Positions 6,612 to 15,665 of a stretch of 64,000 bases of DNA are shown here, piece by piece. This stretch comes from Sunxiuqinia elliptica. GTDB lineage: Bacteria > Bacteroidota > Bacteroidia > Bacteroidales > Prolixibacteraceae. Below the pieces are notes generated by a model. The model did not search any database, had not been told where the DNA came from, and saw only the letters and a list, made by a program, of their open reading frames with translations. Positions within the stretch are counted from its first letter, which is position 1. Each line of letters begins with the position of its first letter. The stretch spans positions 1 to 64,000 of the forward strand of contig NZ_FONW01000001.1 of NCBI RefSeq assembly GCF_900113005.1, given 5' to 3'. Both the position numbers and the translations under genes were made by a program.

Positions 6612-9600
6612 TTACTTCAAATCTTTAATCAAACATAGGTAAGCATCTTCCAGCAAAGGTTTCGCCTCAATCGCTTCTTCTGCCGGTTTTTCACGGCTCA
6701 GCATCCGCACCCGGATGTTATCGCCAACCCGCATGTGGTGCGTAACCAAATGCTTGTTGGGCAGATTCTCAAATGCCTCGGCTGGCACATCGTATTGCCA
6801 CACCAGTTGATCCGCCAAGCCCACCATATCCATCGGTGTTCCATGATATTTTACCTGTCCCCGGTTAATTACGGCCACCTGGTTACACGAACTTGAAATA
6901 TCTTCAATAATATGGGTAGAAAAAATGACGATACGCTCGCGACTCAGCTCCACCAGCAAGTTTCGGAACCGAATCCGCTCGCGCGGGTCAAGCCCGGCCG
7001 TAGGTTCATCCACCACCAAAATCTTGGGTAAATGCAGTAAAATCTGAGCAATCCCAATCCGCTGTTTCATCCCACCAGAAAAAGAACCAATCTTGTCCCG
7101 CCGTTTCTCCCACATGTGTACCGCTTTCAAAACATACTCCACCCGTTCTTCACGCTCCTTCACATCGACCAAGCCTTTCAACAAGGCCTGATAATCCAGA
7201 AAATCCTGAGAGGGCATGTCCTCGTAAGTGCCAAATTCCTGTGGCAAATAGCCAATCAGGCCCTGCAGTTCTTCGCGCTTTTCCTGCGTGTCAATGCCAT
7301 TGATCCACACCTTACCGTAGCTCTGCTCAAAGATTCCGCAGATAATCCGCATCATGGTTGATTTTCCAGCACCATTTGGCCCCAGCAAACCAAACATTCC
7401 CGTACCAATTTCAAGCGACACCCCATTGAGCGCTTTAAAGGGCACCCGGCGTTTCCCAATCACCGGAATTTGTTTTACCAAACGGTAAATGGTTCGTCGC
7501 AATCGGCTAAAGCGTCCGGTTATCCGGTCGATATTAACCTTTTCTTCGTACAGGCGGCGAGCTGTTACCGACACCATTAAAGCCAAGTACCAAAGGGCTC
7601 CGAAAGCTCCAGCCAAACCCGTATACTTGGTCTTTTGCCATAAGATGCCAACTGCCACCAAAGGAAAAAACCAAAACAAAAACCGTTTGACTACTCCGTT
7701 GAGCCTGCGATAACGCTTCCGCTGGGTCTCCGCATAACGATGTTCCAAATAAATGGCTACCGGCTTCCAAATCTGGTTCAGGTAGAGATAAACCATCACC
7801 ATCATAAAACAAATCCAGAAAGTCGCATTTAAAAAGAAGAAGGTAAAATAGATGAGGAAAGCCAGCAGCGGTAACTGCCAAATCAACTGATCAAACTCTC
7901 GCAGGGAACGGTATTCCTTTTCCAGCCCGGCACGACGCCTGATATTCAGCCCTCCTCTCCACTCGCGGGCAAAGCGACTTGGTCGGTCGTATATTTTAAC
8001 CAGGTTTTGAATGACGATATGCACCTTCTCATCCGGCGCAATCAAGCGGCTATTGGCCTTTTTCAAGCTGTTGAGCACAAACCAGGTGATTCCCGGAATA
8101 AGCACAACGGCCAGCACGGTATCCAACATTTTCCAAGTCAGAGCATCCACTTCAAAATAGATCAAGACCAAGGTGCCTGCCATCGCCACCAATTGAAATA
8201 CTTTTAGCTTCCAATCCAATCCGTAAAACCAGTCCAAGGCATTTTCCAATCCCGAATAAAAGGTCGGGATAAAGATCAACGTCAACGCAGTACTCAAAGC
8301 CAAGCCACCAATTACGATGATTGCAAAAGGTGCTCCAATCACGCTGACATATTCTGCTTGTCCCATGGCCAGTGGCACCATCGCAACAATCGTGGTTATG
8401 GCGGTTATCAAAATTGGTCGCACCCGCGATAAGCCGGCTGTCATCAGGGCCCGAGGCCGACGATAACCCCGTTTTCGGAGAATGTTACTATAATCAATCA
8501 GAATGATTCCGTTGTTGACCACCACCCCAAGCAGAATGAGGAAACCGATCATCGTGTTGGTATTGTACAAACTGTTTCCAGTTATAATTAAGGCCAACAG
8601 CGAACCGATGGCTGCCAAGGGGATGGAAAAGAGTAAGACAAACGGCGTAGCAAACGATTCGAACACCGAAGCCAGAATCATAAAAATCAGAATGATGGCT
8701 GCCAGAATAAGAAACTTGAATTCACTTAAATCATCTTCTTCGTGAATCACTTCAGCTGCAACACCCGATGGAAAATTGTATCCGGCAATCAACGCATCAA
8801 TATCATAGCGATACGACTCCAGCAAGTCTTTCGATTGCTGCGCCTCCGAAATCAGGCTGTAAGTTATTTCAATCTGCTTTTCCTGGTTCACCCGCTGAAT
8901 GCTTGCCGGTCCACGAGCGTACACCATCTGCGTAAAATCCTGCATATCGTGCAAACCTCCGGAGGCATCACTAACCGGCAATCGCTTCAGGTCATCCATC
9001 GAGCGAGGCTTTTCCTCTTCCTCGTTCTCCTCACCTTGTTTGATGATAATTTCATACTCTTCCACGCCCTGATTAAACTGCACTCCCGTTGCTATTTCAC
9101 CTGAAAAAGAGTTCAGTTCGCTGGCGACCTGCCCCATATTAATGTTATAAGTAGTCATCAAAAGCGGATCAAATAGCAAGTGAACTTCCGGGCGATTGTC
9201 CTGCACGTTGACTCGGGCACTGTTAATAAAATCCTGCTCTTCGAGGAAATACTCCAGGTCTTCCGCCACGGTCTGCATCATTTCAAAATCCTGTCCTTTA
9301 ATGACCACCTTCTCCTGATCGGTACCAATTCCCATCATGCGCTGAAAGTCACCCATCATATTTCGGGCCCGGCCTCCAAAGCCACCGCCACCGCCGCCAG
9401 ATTGACTTTCTTCAAAGGAAATTTCGGCCGATCCAATCTTTTTGGTGAGCTCATTAACATCGGCTTTTATGGTCGCAAAATCCCTTCCTCCAATTTTTTC
9501 ATAGTCTTCAGCCAAAGTAATGGCCACCACCGCTTCTTCTTCCTGAATGGTGCTTACCACATCCTGCTTTTCTGCCAGCTCGCCCAACTTCTCTTCAATC

Positions 9601-11327
9601 TTAGCCACTGTTTCGTCGGTAGTTTCCAGACTTGAACCCGACGGCATGGTCACAAACAATTGGATCTGGTCATTTTCCACTTCCTGCAGCGAGCTGACAC
9701 TTAACATCAAACTCACAAATATCGTGATAAAGAAAACGGCAACAGCTCCTAACACAGTGGCTGCCGGATACCGCATGCACGATTTCAGCAGCAACAAATA
9801 CACTTGCACCATCCGGTTGTTGGTGGTCACCTTCTCAAACGAAACCGATTTTCCGCCTTTTCTTTTCAGGATGTAGTGAATCGCCATTGGAACGAAAAGC
9901 AGAGCAACCACCAGCGACACCAACAAGGTTGAGATAATGGAAATCCCAACATTCTTGCCAAGCAATTCAATCATGAAATTACTGGAGAACACAAATGGCA
10001 GGAATACCGTGATGGTAGTCAGCGTAGCCGCCAGAATGGATCGCCACACTTCGGATGTTCCCTGAGTCACGGCCGTATCGGGATCAGCGCCTTTCCCCGC
10101 CAGCCGGTAAATATTTTCGAGCACCACCACACTGTTGTCGAGCAGCATCCCAATGGCCAAAGCCATGCCCACTAGCGTGAGGCTGTTTAGAGTAATATCG
10201 TAGGCATAAAATAAGTTGAAGGCTGTAAAAATGGACACCGGGATCGCCAAGGCAATGAAGGCCACAATCCGAACATTTTTCAGAAACATCCAAAGCACAA
10301 ATACGGCCATCAGCCCGCCAATCAGTGCCAGATTGATGATCTGATCAATATTCTCCTCCATGGTTTCAGCAGCATTATTCTGCACCACCAATTCCACCTC
10401 TTTACGAGCCAGCTCCGCATTCAATTTCTCAATCAACTCCAACACTTTATGCGACAGTTCAATCTGATTGGCCTGCGAGTCATTAATCAGCTGAATTGAA
10501 ACTGCATCTTTACCATTCACGCGGCTGTAGGTTGTTTCCTCCTTCACCCCAAAACGCACCTCGGCAATATCTTTTAGCAGAATGGGGCCATCAGCCACCA
10601 CCAGGTTTTCGATATCACTCACCTGGTCATACTCTGCCGTTACATGCACAAAGTAGAGTTTCTCGCTTTCATTCAGGTTACCAACATAAGTCCGCGAACG
10701 TGCATTGGATGACAAAGCTGTTCGCACAGCAGCAGGTGTAATACCATAAGCTTCACAGGCTTCCATATTCAGAATAACCTCAATGGATCGTTCGCGTCCG
10801 CCAAACACATTGACCCCGGCAATACCATCGACATTCTCCAACTCAGGCGCTATTTCCTGATCCACCACATTCCGCACCCGGTCAACTCCGCCACTTCCCC
10901 GAACCTGCAGATCCATAAACTGGGAATTGATTTGCGAGAGGTCCATCCGGTTGACATTCACCATCACCCCTTCCGGCAGCTGGCTTTTTATTTCGTTGAT
11001 CTTCTCCTGAAGTTTCAGATAAGCAAAACTGAAATCGACATCCTTTTGGTAGTAAACAATGACGGTTCCCATTCGGGAAGTTATATTCGACTCAATCGAT
11101 TCAATTCCTTCAAGTGTGCCAACAGCTCCCTCAATTGGAATGACAACTTCGTTTTCAAGATACTCCGGATCAGCTATTTGAGGAGTCGTTGCCTGCACAA
11201 ACAAAAAAGGCAAATCGGCATTGGGCAACAGCTCAACCCCCAATTGTTTATAAGACACGTAACCCAACAGGGTCAGTCCGATAAACAACATACTGATCAA
11301 GGTTTTTCTATCAACTATAAATTTCAT
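6612..11327 (-). CDS. RND efflux pump fused to an ABC ATPase
   Basis: This is a 1571-aa chimera. Residues 1 to ~1045 form a full RND permease: first membrane helix at ~10-30, helix cluster with GMLLDNSVVVLENI near residue 400, a Gly-rich periplasmic loop (~640-650), and a second cluster with GVVVNNGIILIDY. A ~250-residue bridge with about six further hydrophobic segments follows, then an ABC ATPase domain with GPNGAGKST (~1316), Q-loop YLPQEF, signature FSGGM (~1415), Walker B ILVVDEPTAGLDP (~1426) and H-loop STHI. All ATPase motifs are intact. An ABC-type first strand, HIVIQNLVKIYD (~1103-1114), lies about 180 residues before the rest of the domain, so the domain appears split by membrane helices. 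Ordinary RND pumps are ~1030 aa and driven by proton flow. The frame is unbroken, so the fusion is not a simple frameshift artefact. Its closest ATPase relative here is the product of 20830-21723. Confidence 0.9.
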   Translation of the reverse strand: MKFIVDRKTLISMLFIGLTLLGYVSYKQLGVELLPNADLPFLFVQATTPQIADPEYLENEVVIPIEGAVGTLEGIESIESNITSRMGTVIVYYQKDVDFSFAYLKLQEKINEIKSQLPEGVMVNVNRMDLSQINSQFMDLQVRGSGGVDRVRNVVDQEIAPELENVDGIAGVNVFGGRERSIEVILNMEACEAYGITPAAVRTALSSNARSRTYVGNLNESEKLYFVHVTAEYDQVSDIENLVVADGPILLKDIAEVRFGVKEETTYSRVNGKDAVSIQLINDSQANQIELSHKVLELIEKLNAELARKEVELVVQNNAAETMEENIDQIINLALIGGLMAVFVLWMFLKNVRIVAFIALAIPVSIFTAFNLFYAYDITLNSLTLVGMALAIGMLLDNSVVVLENIYRLAGKGADPDTAVTQGTSEVWRSILAATLTTITVFLPFVFSSNFMIELLGKNVGISIISTLLVSLVVALLFVPMAIHYILKRKGGKSVSFEKVTTNNRMVQVYLLLLKSCMRYPAATVLGAVAVFFITIFVSLMLSVSSLQEVENDQIQLFVTMPSGSSLETTDETVAKIEEKLGELAEKQDVVSTIQEEEAVVAITLAEDYEKIGGRDFATIKADVNELTKKIGSAEISFEESQSGGGGGGFGGRARNMMGDFQRMMGIGTDQEKVVIKGQDFEMMQTVAEDLEYFLEEQDFINSARVNVQDNRPEVHLLFDPLLMTTYNINMGQVASELNSFSGEIATGVQFNQGVEEYEIIIKQGEENEEEEKPRSMDDLKRLPVSDASGGLHDMQDFTQMVYARGPASIQRVNQEKQIEITYSLISEAQQSKDLLESYRYDIDALIAGYNFPSGVAAEVIHEEDDLSEFKFLILAAIILIFMILASVFESFATPFVLLFSIPLAAIGSLLALIITGNSLYNTNTMIGFLILLGVVVNNGIILIDYSNILRKRGYRRPRALMTAGLSRVRPILITAITTIVAMVPLAMGQAEYVSVIGAPFAIIVIGGLALSTALTLIFIPTFYSGLENALDWFYGLDWKLKVFQLVAMAGTLVLIYFEVDALTWKMLDTVLAVVLIPGITWFVLNSLKKANSRLIAPDEKVHIVIQNLVKIYDRPSRFAREWRGGLNIRRRAGLEKEYRSLREFDQLIWQLPLLAFLIYFTFFFLNATFWICFMMVMVYLYLNQIWKPVAIYLEHRYAETQRKRYRRLNGVVKRFLFWFFPLVAVGILWQKTKYTGLAGAFGALWYLALMVSVTARRLYEEKVNIDRITGRFSRLRRTIYRLVKQIPVIGKRRVPFKALNGVSLEIGTGMFGLLGPNGAGKSTMMRIICGIFEQSYGKVWINGIDTQEKREELQGLIGYLPQEFGTYEDMPSQDFLDYQALLKGLVDVKEREERVEYVLKAVHMWEKRRDKIGSFSGGMKQRIGIAQILLHLPKILVVDEPTAGLDPRERIRFRNLLVELSRERIVIFSTHIIEDISSSCNQVAVINRGQVKYHGTPMDMVGLADQLVWQYDVPAEAFENLPNKHLVTHHMRVGDNIRVRMLSREKPAEEAIEAKPLLEDAYLCLIKDLK

Positions 11328-11483
11328 CTTGTAATTAGACGTTTGATGTTAAATATTTAGGCAATAGCTATTAAAAGAGAGAGAGTCAAGATCCAAGAAC
11401 CAAGAGGGGATGGAAACGGGAGACAGTTTTCCCCTAAGCACTCTGCCCATCGCTCTCTGCGCTCTGCTCTTTGCTCTCTGCCC

Positions 11484-14400
11484 TTAGCTCGTCCGCTTCT
11501 GCAAACGGTCTTTCACTCCTTCAATCGCCTCGTACATGCACGGCAGCACAACCAGAGTCAACAAAGTTGAAGTGACCAATCCCCCAATCACAGCCAATGC
11601 CATGGGCGAGCGCAACGAAGCACTTTCGCCAATTCCCAGGGTTAGTGGGAACAAGGCCAGAATGGTGGTCAAACTAGTCATGATAATTGGGCGAATACGT
11701 TGCTGCCCGGCCAATAAAATGGCATCCAAACGAGCCATTCCATCTGCCCGAAGCTGCAAAATCCGATCGATAAAAATGATGGAATCATTCACCGCAATCC
11801 CTACCAACATGATAATCCCGATGTAGGCCATAATATTCAATGTTTTACCCAAAAGGAAAAACACCAAAATGGAACCTACCACTGCAAGTGGAATCGTCAA
11901 CAAAATGGTGAACGGATGCAAAAGTGACTCAAACTGAGAGGCCAAAACCATGTACACCAGCACAATGGACAAGATTAAGGCAAAGCTTAAGCTCGCCATG
12001 GATTCTTGCCGCTTAGCTTCTTCCCCACTGATTTTCACCTGATAATCGGGAGGAATATTCATGGGTTGAATCGCTGTTCGTATTTCACGGGCAGCTTGAT
12101 CCAATGGAACATCTTTTTCCAATTGAGCTGTAATTTTTCCAATCCGGTTCTGATTTCGACGATACACTTCTTTGGGCGATTGACCAATGCGAATATCGGC
12201 CAGTTCACTCACCAAAAACTCTTGATTATTACTCGAAATACGTAACTCATCCACCTGCTTCAATCCTTTTTCTGGCAGCTTGATGGTTATGTCCTGCATC
12301 TCCCCTTGTCGCTCCACCTGGCCAGCGACTTTTCCTTCCAGCTGATCTTGAATCTGGCTCACCATGTTGGTGACACTCAGGTTATACATGCCCGCTCTCA
12401 AGCGATCCACCACAATTTCAACCTCGGGCGAGCCTTCTTCCATGGAAGACTCGAAGTTGTACATTCCCGGAAGGCTCTCCACCCGGCTCATCACCTCAGC
12501 GGTTAAGGATTCAATCACCTCCAGATCTTCTCCCTGAACCTCGATCACCAAAGGAGCCTCATCGGTTCCCATGATGCTTTTCAAGGCTGTTTCGTCCTGC
12601 TGGTAGTTGATTTCCATGCTTGGAATTTCACCCACGGCCCGACTGATTTTTCGAATTGCTGCCGTTGAAGCCAAGTTCGTTTCCGGCTTCAATATAATTT
12701 TGATGGTTGCCGTATTTTCACCTTCAAAAATCTGGTTGGCCGAACCACTAACCCCTCCCGAAGGACCAACATGGCTGTACAAGGTCTCCAAGTCTTCAGC
12801 AAGCAATTCTGAGATCAGGGTTTCGAGGTTTTCCACTGCAGCTGAAGTCCGCTCCAGCCGGGTTCCTTCCTGCATGCGAACTTCAAGGCTAAATTCCCGG
12901 GTTTCGGTTTTCGGCATAAACTCTGTACCAATAAAAGGAAGCAACAAAGCCGAGCCACCCACCAAAATCAAAGCCAATAAAATCACCAGCCACTTCATTC
13001 GAAGCACACGCCCCAGAAAACGGCCATATCCCTTAACCTGAACCGATTGCTTTTGCGTTTTGCGCGGTTTCTTTTTATACAGTAAATTAAAGAGCATCGG
13101 GATAACCAGAATGGCTACTGCCAGGGAAGAGACCAGCGAAAAGGCCACTGTCCACGCCTGATCTTTAAACAATTCGCCCGATGCACCGTGCAAATAGACG
13201 ATGGGCAAAAACACGATGATGGTTGTAATGGTAGAAGCCGTAATTGCCCCGCTCACCTGCGAAGTTCCCTCAATGGCCGCTTCCCGGACCGACATGCCCG
13301 ATTCATGGTTTCGAAAGATATTCTCCATCACCACGATGGCATTATCCACCAGCATTCCCGCACCAAGAGCCAAACCTCCCAAGGTCATGATATTCAGGCT
13401 CAAGCCATTAAAGTACATCAAATTGAAGGTGGCAATGATCGATATCGGGATGGCAATGCTGATAATCAGGGTCGTTCCAAAACGCCTCAGAAAAAGGAAC
13501 AGGACAAAAACTGCCAGGACAATCCCCAGCAAAGCCGACTCTTCCACTTCATTGATCGCATCGCTGATGAAGCTTCCCTGGTTAGTCACCATTTGTAGCT
13601 GATAGCCCGGCAACGCCTTTTCGATATCACCAATGGCCTTGTTAACCTCCTCAACCGCTTTGACCGTGTTAAACTTGGTTTCTTTATAAATAGACAAGCC
13701 CAGGCAGCGCTTGCCATTGAGCCGAACAATGTTTTCCGGATCTTTATTCTGAAAGCTCACGTTAGCCACTTCGCGTAAATAAATGGGGGCTGAAGCAACT
13801 TTTTCCTGCTCGGCAACCACCGGTTTGTAGCCGACAATAATGTTCTCAAAGTCCTCCCTATCGGTGAGTAAACTCACACCTTTAACCACATAGCGCAAGC
13901 CCATCTCCTCAATGCTTCCGCCCGAAATATTTTGGTTGAAACTGTTGATCCTTGTGCTAATCTCATCCAGGCTTAAGCCAAAAGCATCCAGCAGGTAATC
14001 GTTGGTTTCGATTAACACCTGCACATCTTCTTCGCCTGCAACATCCACTTCTGCCACCCCCTCCAAACGAATCAACTCATTTCGGATGTAATTGTCAGCC
14101 ACCTTACGCAAGTCGTTCATGTCGTTGTTCGTCGGATGACTCAATCCCAGCAACATCACCGGCGATGTATTGGGATCGTGCTGCGTAATGTTGATTTCGT
14201 CAATATCTTTATTCTGAGCAAATGAACTCACCGCTTTCTGGAGGTCCAGAAAAGCATCGTCCATATCTTTATTCCAGGCATATTCCACCGTAATTTGCGC
14301 ACTCCCCACTTTTGAGATGGACGAAACCTGAACGACATCCGACTGTCTGATCGCCAGCGCCTCGAGGTTCTCAACAAATTGCTTTTCCATCTCTTCCGGA

Positions 14401-14567
14401 GGACGTTCGCCCGACTCCATCTCAATAAACAGGCGTGGGTTGTTCAAATCCGGGAACAGGTCAACGCCCAGCTTATCATACGAGATGTAGCCCAACAGCA
14501 CGATGCCAAGCACCAACATCCAAATGGTAACCGGATAGTTGACCGAAAATTCGCTTAACTTCTTCAC
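11484..14567 (-). CDS. RND efflux permease
   Basis: This is a 1027-aa inner-membrane RND transporter of normal length. It shows the N-terminal helix (VTIWMLVLGIVLLGYISY), the periplasmic domain start with DLFPDLNNP, the mid-membrane motif GMLVDNAIVVMENIF (TM4 Asp), and the C-terminal cluster with LASQFESLLHPFTILLTIPLAVVG and GIAVNDSIIFID. It should export substrates through the adaptor and outer-membrane channel encoded just upstream. The adaptor gene ends 12 bp before it, so they are co-transcribed. The RND-ABC fusion follows after 156 bp. The substrate cannot be read from sequence. Confidence 0.92.
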   Translation of the reverse strand: MKKLSEFSVNYPVTIWMLVLGIVLLGYISYDKLGVDLFPDLNNPRLFIEMESGERPPEEMEKQFVENLEALAIRQSDVVQVSSISKVGSAQITVEYAWNKDMDDAFLDLQKAVSSFAQNKDIDEINITQHDPNTSPVMLLGLSHPTNNDMNDLRKVADNYIRNELIRLEGVAEVDVAGEEDVQVLIETNDYLLDAFGLSLDEISTRINSFNQNISGGSIEEMGLRYVVKGVSLLTDREDFENIIVGYKPVVAEQEKVASAPIYLREVANVSFQNKDPENIVRLNGKRCLGLSIYKETKFNTVKAVEEVNKAIGDIEKALPGYQLQMVTNQGSFISDAINEVEESALLGIVLAVFVLFLFLRRFGTTLIISIAIPISIIATFNLMYFNGLSLNIMTLGGLALGAGMLVDNAIVVMENIFRNHESGMSVREAAIEGTSQVSGAITASTITTIIVFLPIVYLHGASGELFKDQAWTVAFSLVSSLAVAILVIPMLFNLLYKKKPRKTQKQSVQVKGYGRFLGRVLRMKWLVILLALILVGGSALLLPFIGTEFMPKTETREFSLEVRMQEGTRLERTSAAVENLETLISELLAEDLETLYSHVGPSGGVSGSANQIFEGENTATIKIILKPETNLASTAAIRKISRAVGEIPSMEINYQQDETALKSIMGTDEAPLVIEVQGEDLEVIESLTAEVMSRVESLPGMYNFESSMEEGSPEVEIVVDRLRAGMYNLSVTNMVSQIQDQLEGKVAGQVERQGEMQDITIKLPEKGLKQVDELRISSNNQEFLVSELADIRIGQSPKEVYRRNQNRIGKITAQLEKDVPLDQAAREIRTAIQPMNIPPDYQVKISGEEAKRQESMASLSFALILSIVLVYMVLASQFESLLHPFTILLTIPLAVVGSILVFFLLGKTLNIMAYIGIIMLVGIAVNDSIIFIDRILQLRADGMARLDAILLAGQQRIRPIIMTSLTTILALFPLTLGIGESASLRSPMALAVIGGLVTSTLLTLVVLPCMYEAIEGVKDRLQKRTS

Positions 14568-14579
14568 GGCTAATCCTTT

Positions 14580-15638
14580 CTATTTGATGATTTTTACTTT
14601 GGAACGATCGCGCAGGGTCTCAAACCCTTTGACCACCAAGCGGTCATTGGCTTTCAAGCCCGAGGTAATTTCAACCCGGTCCTGATTTTCGTAGCCAAGC
14701 GTTACTTGTTTTTGTTCTGCCGTTCCCTTAACCACGATGAATACGGATTTGCCCCGTTGGTTCGACAAAATCACATCTTTAGGAATGACAATGACGCTAT
14801 CTTTTCGATCCAGAATAATTTCGGCCTGAACAAACATCCCGGGGCGTAATTTCAACGCTTCATTCTGAACTTCCAGGTTGCCTTTAAAAGTCCGTGTTTC
14901 AGTACTGATAGCCGGCGATAGTGCTCCAACTTTTCCCTGCAAAGTATCTTCAGGAAGCGTGTAATTCATCACCCGAATCACTTGATTCTTATCGACCTCA
15001 TTGATGTATTTCTCCGGAAGATTAACCTCCAGGTTCAAGGTTTCATAGCTCATCAAAGTGGCCACTTCTGCATTGCTGGCTACTTTTGTTCCCTCAGTAA
15101 AGTAGGGTAACTCGGTAATTACCCCGGTAAATGGAGCACGTACCTTCATCTTCTCCAACTGAATCTGAGCCAGCTTATAGCTATCGCGTGCGTTTACCGC
15201 CGACACTTCTGCATTACTCAGTTCACTTTGAGTCACTCCCCCCTTGTCAAACAACGATTTTTGCTTGGTGTACTGTTGCTCCGAAATATCCAGATTCAGC
15301 TTTTTGGCTTCCAAACCGATATTATTTACATACTCTTCATCCTCCAACTGCACAATTACTTGTCCTTGTTTTACCTTATCGCCAAGCATAAACGGCTTCC
15401 CAGTCGCCGGATTCACTTCCAGTGCATACCTGCCACTCATTTCAGTCAATAGGCTGGCTTCTTTTATTGCGGTTACTGTTCCGGTCGTATTGATGGTTTG
15501 TTCAATGAAACCAGGCTTAAGGTCTTCCACAGAAACCGGAATGGCAACTTCTGTTTCTGAATCGGCATTTTGATTGTTACAAGCTCCTAAGCCCAACAAG
15601 GCAAGGATCGTAATCAAGTGGTAAATTTTGATCTTCAT
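14580..15638 (-). CDS. RND efflux membrane-fusion (periplasmic adaptor) lipoprotein
   Basis: This 352-aa protein has a lipoprotein signal (ILALLGLGAC, Cys at residue 20). Family-typical parts follow in order: barrel-sandwich half-motif GTVTAIKEASLLTEMSGR, GDKVKQGQVIVQLED, a short helical hairpin (~95-150), MKVRAPFTGVITE, and beta-barrel and membrane-proximal domains ending in GLKANDRLVVKGFETL. It links inner-membrane RND pumps to the TolC-type channel. It is the only adaptor in a locus with two RND proteins, so both pumps may use it (inference). Confidence 0.92.
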   Translation of the reverse strand: MKIKIYHLITILALLGLGACNNQNADSETEVAIPVSVEDLKPGFIEQTINTTGTVTAIKEASLLTEMSGRYALEVNPATGKPFMLGDKVKQGQVIVQLEDEEYVNNIGLEAKKLNLDISEQQYTKQKSLFDKGGVTQSELSNAEVSAVNARDSYKLAQIQLEKMKVRAPFTGVITELPYFTEGTKVASNAEVATLMSYETLNLEVNLPEKYINEVDKNQVIRVMNYTLPEDTLQGKVGALSPAISTETRTFKGNLEVQNEALKLRPGMFVQAEIILDRKDSVIVIPKDVILSNQRGKSVFIVVKGTAEQKQVTLGYENQDRVEITSGLKANDRLVVKGFETLRDRSKVKIIK

Positions 15639-15665
15639 GGGACTACGTTTATTGGTGGATGAATG

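Noticed and set aside
7116-11360. Several plus-strand open frames opposite the RND-ABC gene
   Set aside because: They are antisense to a gene with clear full-length homology and have no recognisable domains.
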